DNA of 13,276 nt, taken from NCBI GenBank assembly GCA_030833685.1, contig JAURGS010000047.1, positions 1 through 13,276 of the forward strand, in the 5' to 3' direction. A model generated the notes under the pieces. The model did not search any database, was not told the DNA's origin, and was given only the letters and a program-made list of their open reading frames with translations. This DNA comes from Rhodoferax sp. Lineage in GTDB: Bacteria > Pseudomonadota > Gammaproteobacteria > Burkholderiales > Burkholderiaceae_C. Of the stretch, positions 6,691 through 12,821 are shown in pieces (within the stretch, counting starts at the first letter, position 1; every line of letters starts with the position of its first letter). The position numbers were made by a program, and so were the translations under genes.

Positions 6691-7986
6691 TCACGCTTTT
6701 TCTGCCGCCTTGAGGGCTTTCTTCAGGTCGTCGATCAGGTCTGCTGGATCTTCCAGACCGATGGACAAACGGATGGTGCCTGGCCCAATGCCGGCTTGCG
6801 CCAGCGCTTGGTCACTCATGCGAAAGTGCGTCGTGCTGGCCGGGTGGATCACCAGGCTTCGCGCATCGCCCACATTGGCCAGGTGGCTAAAAAGCTTTAA
6901 GGCCTCGATAAACACCCGACCCTGTGTGCGGCTGCCCGCGATGTCAAAGCTGAACACCGAGCCTGCGCCTTTGGGCAGTAATTTTTGTGCCAGCTGGTGA
7001 CTGGGGTGTGTTTCCAGCATCGGGTGCCCGACCTGGCTGACCATGGGGTGCTTGGCCAAAAACGCCACCACTTTTGCGGTGTTGTCCATGTGGCGAGCCA
7101 TGCGCAGAGGCAACGTTTCCAGTCCTTGCAGTACCAACCAGGCCGAGTGTGGCGACAGGCAAGCGCCAAAGTCACGCAGTCCCTCGCGTCTGGCGCGCAG
7201 TAAAAACGCGCCGACACTGGACTCTTGGTCAAACACCATGTCGTGAAAGCCGCTGTAGGGCTCGCTGAGTTCGGCAAAGCGCCCGGATTTTCCCCAGTCA
7301 AACTGTCCCCCATCGACCAGCGCACCCGCAATGACGGTACCGTGGCCGCTGAGAAACTTGGTCGCCGAATGCATCACCAGGTCTGCCCCAAGATCCAGGG
7401 GTTTCATCAGCCAGGGTGTGGTCAGTGTTGCATCCACAAGCAGGGGGATACCCGCCTCGTGAGCGATGGCGCTGATGGTGGGAATGTCCAGCACATCCAT
7501 CGTCGGGTTGCCCACGGTTTCGCCAAAAAACAATTTGGTGTTGGGGCGCACGGCGTCGCGCCAGGCGTCGATGTCGCCGGGTTTGACGAAGCTGGTTTCA
7601 ATGCCAAAACGGCGCAGGGTGTAATGCAAGAGATTTTGCGACCCACCGTACAAAGCGGTACTGGCCACAATATGCGAGCCCGCGCCCATGATCGTGGCAA
7701 TGGCCAAGTGCAAAGCGGCCTGCCCGCTGGCGGTGGAGATTGCGCCCACGCCGCCCTCAAGTGCGGCGACTCGCTGCTCCATGACCGCGTTGGTGGGGTT
7801 GCTGATACGCGAGTACACGTGACCGCTGCGCTCCATATTGAACAGCGCAGCTGCGTGGTCGCTTGATTCAAAGACAAACGATGTACTCAGATGGATGGGC
7901 ACAGCACGCGCACCTGTGGCGGGGTCGGGCGCAGCCCCCGCGTGCAGTGCGAGTGTGTCAAATCCGGGGTCGGTCAAGCCTGGCAT
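6691..7986 (-). CDS. metY: O-acetylhomoserine aminocarboxypropyltransferase (sulfhydrylase)
   Basis: A PLP enzyme of the Cys/Met metabolism family (431 residues) that most likely converts O-acetylhomoserine plus sulfide to homocysteine, a direct route to methionine. Visible landmarks are TLALHAGAAPDPATGARAVP (11-30), YSRISNPT (58-65, phosphate contacts Tyr58 and Arg60), TASGQAA (85-91), ALYGGSQNLL (111-120), LLVDATLTTPW (182-192, Asp185 pairing with the PLP nitrogen), SATKFLSGHG with Lys210 as the Schiff-base lysine, and IRLSIGLED near the end. The length and the ALYGGS and KFLSGHG forms fit O-acetylhomoserine sulfhydrylase better than cystathionine gamma-synthase. Open frame continues upstream to 8376 but runs antisense to the CBS gene and lacks homology; the ATG at 7986 gives the family's usual beginning. 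No SAM riboswitch is seen upstream. Confidence 0.93.
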   Translation of the reverse strand: MPGLTDPGFDTLALHAGAAPDPATGARAVPIHLSTSFVFESSDHAAALFNMERSGHVYSRISNPTNAVMEQRVAALEGGVGAISTASGQAALHLAIATIMGAGSHIVASTALYGGSQNLLHYTLRRFGIETSFVKPGDIDAWRDAVRPNTKLFFGETVGNPTMDVLDIPTISAIAHEAGIPLLVDATLTTPWLMKPLDLGADLVMHSATKFLSGHGTVIAGALVDGGQFDWGKSGRFAELSEPYSGFHDMVFDQESSVGAFLLRARREGLRDFGACLSPHSAWLVLQGLETLPLRMARHMDNTAKVVAFLAKHPMVSQVGHPMLETHPSHQLAQKLLPKGAGSVFSFDIAGSRTQGRVFIEALKLFSHLANVGDARSLVIHPASTTHFRMSDQALAQAGIGPGTIRLSIGLEDPADLIDDLKKALKAAEKA

Positions 7987-8095
7987 GGGTTGGGTCTGGA
8001 AAGTTTGCTGAGGGTTTGATGGAGACGTATTTTTAAGGCCTTGATTGTGGGCTATATTCGCGCCATGGCATCGCACATCATAGAGGAGAACGCCT
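7987..8095. other. Divergent intergenic region between metY and the CBS gene
   Basis: These 109 bp separate divergent starts and must hold both promoters. On the plus strand TATATT at 8053-8058 is a reasonable -10 box, about 38 bases before the CBS start codon, although no good -35 box lies 16-18 bp upstream. The minus strand offers no clear pair of boxes for metY. I found no MetR-type or MetJ-type operator and no fold resembling a SAM riboswitch. Confidence 0.45.
8083..8088 (+). promoter_or_regulatory. Strong Shine-Dalgarno deciding the GTG start of the CBS gene
   Basis: GAGGAG lies seven bases before the GTG at 8096. It is one of the two best ribosome binding sites in the window and supports use of the GTG as initiator. 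Confidence 0.8.
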
Positions 8096-8542
8096 GTGAA
8101 AGTCAGTGACATCTTGAGACTCAAAGGTGGTGTGTTGTACACGTCTCGGCCAAGCGACCAGTTGATGGCCGCCCTGCAGATCATGCACGACCACGATATC
8201 GGCTCACTCGTGATCATGGAAGGCGGCGCGCTGGTGGGCATGGTGACGGTTCGAGAACTCACCAAGGTGCTGGTCAGGCAAGGGGGTGACATCAAGGCAA
8301 TTAAGGTGCAAGACGTGATGGACCCGCAGCCCGTGGCCTGTTCACTTGAGACCGATATGAACGAGGTGCGGCGCATGATGCTCGAGTCGCATGCCCGCTA
8401 CATGCCCGTTATGGACGGAACCACGCTGCTTGGCGTGATCAGTTTTCATGACGTGGCGCGGGCGGTGGTAGACAACCAGAACCTTGAAAATCAGATGCTT
8501 CGCGCCTACATCAGCGACACCCCGGTCTCCGAGCAGCGCTAG
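8096..8542 (+). CDS. Stand-alone tandem CBS-domain protein
   Basis: A 148-residue protein made of two CBS motifs and little else, with no membrane segment. The first spans about residues 14-62, with DQLMAALQIMHDHDIGSLVI and LVGMVTVREL; the second about residues 74-125, with MDPQPVACSLETDMNEVRRM and LLGVISFHDVARAVV. CBS pairs (Bateman modules) bind adenosine ligands such as AMP, ATP or SAM and act as energy or metabolite sensors; the ligand and partner here are unknown. Translation starts at GTG 8096 after GAGGAG. It is transcribed divergently from metY and precedes aroC by 79 bp. SAM binding would fit beside a methionine gene, but that is only a neighbourhood argument. Confidence 0.9.
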   Translation: MKVSDILRLKGGVLYTSRPSDQLMAALQIMHDHDIGSLVIMEGGALVGMVTVRELTKVLVRQGGDIKAIKVQDVMDPQPVACSLETDMNEVRRMMLESHARYMPVMDGTTLLGVISFHDVARAVVDNQNLENQMLRAYISDTPVSEQR

Positions 8543-8621
8543 AAGTCAGTCCCCAAAAGCAGGGGCAGCGCTGTCATTCAGGCTGCCACTGAGCGCCGTG
8601 ACGTAGAGCATAATTTCGCCC
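8543..8621 (+). other. Intergenic region upstream of aroC
   Basis: This 79-bp spacer contains two weak hairpins, CCCC/GGGG (8551-8554 with 8562-8565) and GGCAGC/GCTGCC (8564-8569 with 8582-8587), neither followed by a T-run. A -10-like CATAAT lies at 8609-8614. No Shine-Dalgarno sequence is seen before the aroC ATG. Confidence 0.4.
8609..8614 (+). promoter_or_regulatory. Candidate -10 box for aroC
   Basis: CATAAT matches the sigma70 -10 consensus at five of six bases and ends seven bases before the aroC ATG. Transcription would begin at or next to the A of the ATG. The best -35-like hexamer, CTGCCA at 8583-8588, is 20 bp away, which is long, so the call is weak. Confidence 0.3.
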
Positions 8622-9722
8622 ATGAGCGGAAACACCTTCGGCAACCTGTTTGCAGTCACCAATTTTGGTGAATCCCACGGCCCGGCCATTGGTTGTGTGA
8701 TTGACGGTTGCCCGCCTGGCTTGCCCCTGAGCGAGGCAGATATTCAACCGGACCTGGATCGCCGCCGTCCGGGCACCAGCAAGTTTGTGACCCAGCGTAA
8801 TGAGGCTGATGCTGTCGAAATCCTCAGTGGCGTTTACGAGGGGCACACCACGGGCACGCCGATTTGCCTGTTGATTCGCAACACGGATCAGCGCAGCAAG
8901 GACTACGGCGATATTGTTCAGACCTTTCGACCTGGCCATGCCGATTACACCTATTTCCAGAAGTACGGCCGGCGCGACCCGCGCGGCGGCGGGCGCTCCA
9001 GTGCGCGACTGACCGCGCCGATGGTCGCTGCTGGCGCAGTCGCCAAAAAGTGGCTCAAGGCTCAGCATGGCACCGAGTTTCTGGGGTGTATGGCCCAAAT
9101 AGGAGAGCAGTCGATTCCCTTCGAGTCCTGGGACCATGTCGCTCAAAATCCGTTTTTTGCGCCTGTGGCAGACGTGTCTTCGCTGGAAGACTACATGGGC
9201 GCGCTGCGCAAATCGGGTGATTCTTGCGGCGCCCGGCTACGCGTCATCGCCCGCGCAGTGCCGATTGGGCTGGGCGAGCCATTGTTTGACAAACTCGATG
9301 CCGACATCGCCTACGCCATGATGGGTATCAATGCCGTCAAGGGTGTTGAAATTGGGGCAGGCTTTCGGAGCGTCACTCAGCGTGGCAGCGAGCACGGCGA
9401 TGCGCTGACCCCCTCAGGATTTGCCTCCAACAACGCCGGTGGCGTGCTCGGTGGCATCAGCACAGGGCAGGATATCGAGGTATCGGTTGCCATCAAGCCC
9501 ACCAGTTCGATTCTGATTTCCCGGCCGTCGATTGATACCCGGGGTCAAGCGACAGAGGTGCTGACCAAGGGCCGCCATGACCCCTGTGTGGGCATTCGCG
9601 CTGTGCCGATTCTGGAGGCTATGTTGGCGTTGGTACTGATGGAACACGCCCTGCGTCAGCGCGCACAGTGCGCTGATGTGAGTTCTGGCCTAGCCCCAAT
9701 TGCAGCCCGACAGTCCGAGTAG
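8622..9722 (+). CDS. aroC: Chorismate synthase AroC
   Basis: Chorismate synthase makes chorismate from 5-enolpyruvylshikimate-3-phosphate, the last step of the shikimate pathway, and needs reduced FMN. The 366-residue protein shows all family signatures: GESHGPAIG (16-24, His19), DLDRRRPG (44-51), RPGHADYTYFQKYGRRDPRG (103-122) with His106, GGGRSSARLTAP (122-133), GINAVKGVEIGAGF, SNNAGGVLGGISTGQDI and GRHDPCVGIRAVP. The residue after SSAR is Leu rather than the Glu of E. coli, which I believe is normal in betaproteobacteria. There is no recognisable Shine-Dalgarno before the ATG, but MSGNTFG is the standard family start. The stop is 12 bp before the YhgE/Pip gene. Identity is certain. Confidence 0.98.
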   Translation: MSGNTFGNLFAVTNFGESHGPAIGCVIDGCPPGLPLSEADIQPDLDRRRPGTSKFVTQRNEADAVEILSGVYEGHTTGTPICLLIRNTDQRSKDYGDIVQTFRPGHADYTYFQKYGRRDPRGGGRSSARLTAPMVAAGAVAKKWLKAQHGTEFLGCMAQIGEQSIPFESWDHVAQNPFFAPVADVSSLEDYMGALRKSGDSCGARLRVIARAVPIGLGEPLFDKLDADIAYAMMGINAVKGVEIGAGFRSVTQRGSEHGDALTPSGFASNNAGGVLGGISTGQDIEVSVAIKPTSSILISRPSIDTRGQATEVLTKGRHDPCVGIRAVPILEAMLALVLMEHALRQRAQCADVSSGLAPIAARQSE

Positions 9723-9734
9723 AACTGCTGCGAC

Positions 9735-11678
9735 ATGAAGGCCAGGACATCACGCCGGGGGGCCTTTTTGCGGATCTTGCGCCTAGAGGCCCATTACTTC
9801 TGGCGCTACCCCCGTTTGCTGATCGCCGCACTGGCCGTGGTTTTGATTCCAGCCCTGTACATGGTGATTTACCTGGCCAGCGTGTGGGACCCTGCCTCAA
9901 AAACGGGGGCCTTGCAGGTGGGGCTGGTCAACCTCGACCGCGGTTTTGTTTACCGCGATCAGCCATTCAATGTTGGCCGTGATTTAGTGCAGCGCATCCG
10001 GGCTAAAGCAACCTTTGGTTATCGCGAGTTGCATGAAGAGGCCGCAGCCAGAGACCTGGTGCAAAAAGGGCAGTTGGCCTTTGCGCTGATCGTTCCACCG
10101 GACTTCAGCTCTAACGCAATTCCGGGTGCCCAAGCCGGTGCAGGGCGCCTGGTGGTTTTTGCATCCGAAGGCAACAATTTGACGGCGTCCAGCCTGGCGC
10201 GCCATTTCGCAGACGATGTTGCCCGCGAGGTCAATCAAAGTCTCAATGAACAGCGTTGGGCCCTGGTGCTGGAGGAGGCTATCGGCAGCCAGCAAAGTCT
10301 GGCGCGCCTGCGTGCGGGATTCGCTGAACTTCAGGAGGGTGCACAGGAAATCTCGGTAGGCAGTCAGCAGTTGGTGGAGCGTTCTCGCGAGCTTGCCAAT
10401 GCCAGTGCCAAGCTGAGCGATGGTGTGAATGAACTCACCACCGGCAACCAGTCTTTGGCAGGCAGTTTGCGGTCGATGTATGCCAAGCGTCCGCGCAATT
10501 CCGAGTTGAATCGTCTGGACGACGGCGCCAAGGCACTGGCGCAGGGCGCCGGTGATCTGGGCAAGGGCGTAGCTGAGCTGCAAAAAGGCGTCGATGACTT
10601 GCAGCAAGGCATCGTCGGGTTTAAGGCGCAAGCGCAGGACAATAGTTTCGTGCCCGCGCCAGTCAGCGCAGGTTTGAATCAACTCGGCGATGGGGCCTTG
10701 GCCTTGGGTACAGGCGCCAAGGACCTACAGCTGGGGCAACGCAAACTGGAGGCTGGGGCCCTCGATTTAGCTGCGGGTGTGGCTAGCTTGACCACTGGTG
10801 CGCGCAGCTACCGAGCCGCTTTGGGTGAGATTACGACGCGATTGCCGGATGATGCACGTCTAAAAGAGCTCGGGCAGGGTGCCGAGAAAGCCAGCCAGGG
10901 TGCACAGGCGATCAGCGCCGGTGCTGAGCGTTTGGCCGAAGGCGTTCAGCACTTGAAGGGCGGCGTTGATTTGCTCAATGCCTCGATACCCACTGCAGCC
11001 AAAAAAATGGATGGCAATGCACAGGGGCTGGCCGGCTCGGTGATGCCGGTGATGGAGATGGCAGCGCCCGTTCGCAACAACGGCAGCGGCTTTGCGCCCA
11101 ACATCATTCCTGGTGCCTTGTGGCTTGGTGCCAGCATGATTGCTTTTCTTTTTCGTCTGCGTGATTTGCCGCACAGCGTGCGAACTGCTGGCGCCTTGAG
11201 CCAGATGACCGCCAAGATTGCACTGCCGGCGGGCTTGGTGCTGGCACAGGCCATGGCCTTGGGGTTGTGTCTGGTTTGGCTGCTTGAGGTACAGGTCTTT
11301 GACATCACGGGCTTGGTTTTGAGCCTGGCTTGCGCTGCCCTGACGTTTCTGATGGTGGTTTACGCCTTGACGCGTGCCCTGGGCGATGCGGGCAAGGCCG
11401 TGGCATTGGTTCTGTTGGTTGTTCAGGTCTCGTCCTCGGGGGGCGTACTGCCGGTTGAGCTCAGCGGTGGCGTCTTCGCGATGGTCAGCGATTACCTGCC
11501 TATCACGTGGGTGGTCAAGGCGCTCAAGGCTTCTTTGTTTGGCGCTTACGGCGGGGCTTGGCTGCCCGACCTGCAGGTGGTTGCCCTGTTGGGCGTACTG
11601 GCTGCGCTGGCGGCGACCTGGTTGGGTCGATGGCGTTACGTCCCAGCGGCAGCACTGCGTCCTGCTCTGGATTTGTGA
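9735..11678 (+). CDS. YhgE/Pip-family membrane protein with glycine heptad repeats
   Basis: This 647-residue protein has one N-terminal transmembrane helix (about 28-49), a large extracytoplasmic part (about 50-455) and five C-terminal helices (about 457-475, 495-518, 523-546, 553-577 and 612-631) like an ABC-2 permease. This is the YhgE/Pip layout, related to Gram-positive EsaA/YueB and the phage infection protein Pip. The middle carries xxxLxxG heptads: Gly at 195, 202, 209; at 264, 271, 278, 285, 292; at 320 to 355 every seventh residue; and at 382, 389, 396, 403, 410. These should form long helices. No ATPase gene is adjacent. Function in Gram-negatives is unknown to me; export or envelope roles are guesses. 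Start may be the ATG at 9735 or a TTG at 9768, since a terminator-like hairpin overlaps the first codons. Confidence 0.88.
   Translation: MKARTSRRGAFLRILRLEAHYFWRYPRLLIAALAVVLIPALYMVIYLASVWDPASKTGALQVGLVNLDRGFVYRDQPFNVGRDLVQRIRAKATFGYRELHEEAAARDLVQKGQLAFALIVPPDFSSNAIPGAQAGAGRLVVFASEGNNLTASSLARHFADDVAREVNQSLNEQRWALVLEEAIGSQQSLARLRAGFAELQEGAQEISVGSQQLVERSRELANASAKLSDGVNELTTGNQSLAGSLRSMYAKRPRNSELNRLDDGAKALAQGAGDLGKGVAELQKGVDDLQQGIVGFKAQAQDNSFVPAPVSAGLNQLGDGALALGTGAKDLQLGQRKLEAGALDLAAGVASLTTGARSYRAALGEITTRLPDDARLKELGQGAEKASQGAQAISAGAERLAEGVQHLKGGVDLLNASIPTAAKKMDGNAQGLAGSVMPVMEMAAPVRNNGSGFAPNIIPGALWLGASMIAFLFRLRDLPHSVRTAGALSQMTAKIALPAGLVLAQAMALGLCLVWLLEVQVFDITGLVLSLACAALTFLMVVYALTRALGDAGKAVALVLLVVQVSSSGGVLPVELSGGVFAMVSDYLPITWVVKALKASLFGAYGGAWLPDLQVVALLGVLAALAATWLGRWRYVPAAALRPALDL
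9738..9769 (+). terminator. Weak terminator-like hairpin at the aroC/YhgE junction
   Basis: AAGGCC (9738-9743) pairs with GGCCTT (9761-9766) around a 17-base loop, and the stem runs into TTTTT (9765-9769). It begins 15 bases after the aroC stop yet overlaps the first codons of the YhgE/Pip gene. The stem is short and the loop long, so it may have no terminator activity. Confidence 0.25.
10314..10970 (+). repeat. Coding repeat: xxxLxxG heptads within the YhgE/Pip protein
   Basis: Residues 194-412 hold about twenty heptads with Gly every seventh residue and Leu, or another aliphatic residue, three positions before it, in four or five blocks separated by short non-repeating stretches. At DNA level the repeats are diverged (mixed codons), so this is a protein-level periodicity and not a fresh tandem duplication. 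TIGRFAM describes such xxxLxxG repeats in YhgE/Pip proteins. Confidence 0.85.
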
Positions 11679-11680
11679 TC

Positions 11681-12625
11681 ATGGGCGTGCAGTGGTTTCC
11701 CGGGCACATGCACCTGACGCGCAAAGCGATTGCCGAGCGTGTCAAAGGGATCGATGTCGTCATTGAAATGCTCGACGCCAGGCTGCCTGGCTCCAGCGCC
11801 AACCCCATGCTGGCCGAGCTCACTGGAGAGCGGCCGGCACTAAAAATTCTGAACAAACAGGATCTCGCTGATCCCCAATGCACGGCGCTATGGTTGGCCC
11901 ACTACGCAGGCATCAGCCAAACCCAGGCCATTGCCTTAGATGCCAACATGGCTGCGCCTGCCAAAGCGCTGATTGAGGCTTGTCACCAGCTGGCGCCGCA
12001 TCGAGGAGGCATGGCTAAACCCATGCGGGTTTTGATTTGCGGCATTCCAAACGTGGGGAAGTCAACCCTGATCAACACGCTGACGCGACGCCGGGTCGCG
12101 AAAACAGGGGACGAGGCGGGCGTTACCAAACTGGAGCAGCGAATCACCCTGGCGCCGGACTTTTACCTCTATGACACGCCAGGTGTTTTGTGGCCGCGGA
12201 TCATCGTCGCCACCAGTGGCTACAACCTAGCGGCCAGCGGTGCGGTCGGACGCAACGCCTTTGATGAGCAAGAGGTTGCGCTGCAGTTGCTGGTGTACCT
12301 GCGAGTGCACTATCCCAACGCACTGGCGGCCCGCTACAAACTCGCACAAGCCGGGCAGCACACCGAAGAGCATTTGCTCGAAGCCATCGGCCGTCACAGA
12401 GGCGCCATGGCCGCTGGTGGCCGGGTTGACTGGCAAAAGGCAGCCGAGATCGTCTTGCATGACTTTCGCTGCGGGGCGCTGGGCCGTATTAGCCTTGAGC
12501 GCCCCGACGAATATGCCCGCTGGTTGCTTGAAGGCCAGCGCCTGGATGCCCAAAGGCAGCTAAAAAAAGATGCTCTGGCCAATAAGCCTCGGGGGCGAAA
12601 AACCCAGCAAGAGCCTACCGAGTAA
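11681..12625 (+). CDS. ylqF: Ribosome biogenesis GTPase YlqF/RbgA
   Basis: A circularly permuted GTPase of the YlqF/RbgA family (314 residues) that assists late 50S ribosomal subunit assembly in Bacillus; the same role is assumed here. The permuted order is visible: G4 NKQD (58-61) precedes the G1 P-loop GIPNVGKS (121-128), G2 Thr149 in GVTK, and G3 DTPG (165-168). The N-terminal WFPGHM (5-10) includes His9, the residue reported as catalytic in RbgA. A C-terminal helical domain (about 190-290) ends in a basic tail. The ATG at 11681 begins with the family-typical MGVQWFPGHM, two bases after the stop of the YhgE/Pip gene, so coupling is likely. An open frame reaching further upstream is an out-of-frame reading of that gene. 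Confidence 0.95.
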   Translation: MGVQWFPGHMHLTRKAIAERVKGIDVVIEMLDARLPGSSANPMLAELTGERPALKILNKQDLADPQCTALWLAHYAGISQTQAIALDANMAAPAKALIEACHQLAPHRGGMAKPMRVLICGIPNVGKSTLINTLTRRRVAKTGDEAGVTKLEQRITLAPDFYLYDTPGVLWPRIIVATSGYNLAASGAVGRNAFDEQEVALQLLVYLRVHYPNALAARYKLAQAGQHTEEHLLEAIGRHRGAMAAGGRVDWQKAAEIVLHDFRCGALGRISLERPDEYARWLLEGQRLDAQRQLKKDALANKPRGRKTQQEPTE

Positions 12626-12821
12626 AGTTTGAGCCAAACCAGTGTTGAGCGCGATGTTCGCCTGGCAGTGCCGGGTGGCAAGCCGAGCGCTGTGCCAGAG
12701 TGGTGGAAGTCGCAAAACCGTATGGCTGCCCAGTGCCAGCGTATTGGGGCGGGTCTACGCCCGTGTAAGGGGTATGCTTTGGCGTGTGTCAATTGAGGCG
12801 TCGACTGGGTGGAGGTCAAGG
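12626..12821 (+). other. 196-bp spacer between ylqF and the DHH gene
   Basis: Directly after the ylqF TAA the same frame stays open for another 56 codons, to TGA at 12794-12796, but no good ribosome binding site or family match supports a gene. A GGGCG/CGCCC hairpin (12747-12751 with 12758-12762) lacks a following T-run. TATGCT at 12773-12778 is a possible -10 box for the DHH gene (four of six consensus matches). No tRNA fold is present. Confidence 0.4.
12811..12815 (+). promoter_or_regulatory. Shine-Dalgarno of the DHH phosphoesterase gene
   Basis: GGAGG lies six bases before the ATG at 12822. This is a near-perfect site and fixes the start of the right-edge gene. Confidence 0.85.

Noticed and set aside
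7987..8095. SAM riboswitch or MetR/MetJ operator upstream of metY
   Set aside because: No matching conserved core, pseudoknot arms or palindromic operator found by eye.
7987..8376. 130-residue N-terminal extension of the metY reading frame
   Set aside because: It runs antisense to the CBS gene and across the promoter region, with no homology to the PLP enzyme family; MPGLTDPGF is the family start.
8564..8587. GGCAGC/GCTGCC hairpin as a terminator of the CBS gene
   Set aside because: A six-base stem with a 12-base loop and no T-run; not convincing.
8574..9146. Minus-strand ORF of 190 codons antisense to aroC
   Set aside because: A mirror of the aroC codon pattern; no motif or start signal supports it.
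9984..10682. Minus-strand ORF of 232 codons antisense to the YhgE/Pip gene
   Set aside because: The complement of the heptad-repeat coding region; its apparent regularity comes from the sense repeat.
11507..11680. Upstream extension of the ylqF frame
   Set aside because: It is an out-of-frame reading of the 3' end of the YhgE/Pip gene; the ATG at 11681 matches the family N-terminus.
12680..12770. Possible tRNA with a GCCAGAGTGGTGGAA stretch resembling a Leu/Ser D-arm
   Set aside because: No T-arm with GTTC, no acceptor stem and no anticodon stem could be paired.
12394..12819. Minus-strand ORF of 141 codons spanning the ylqF end and the spacer
   Set aside because: Mostly antisense to ylqF, with unusual composition and no ribosome binding site; typical shadow ORF in GC-rich DNA.
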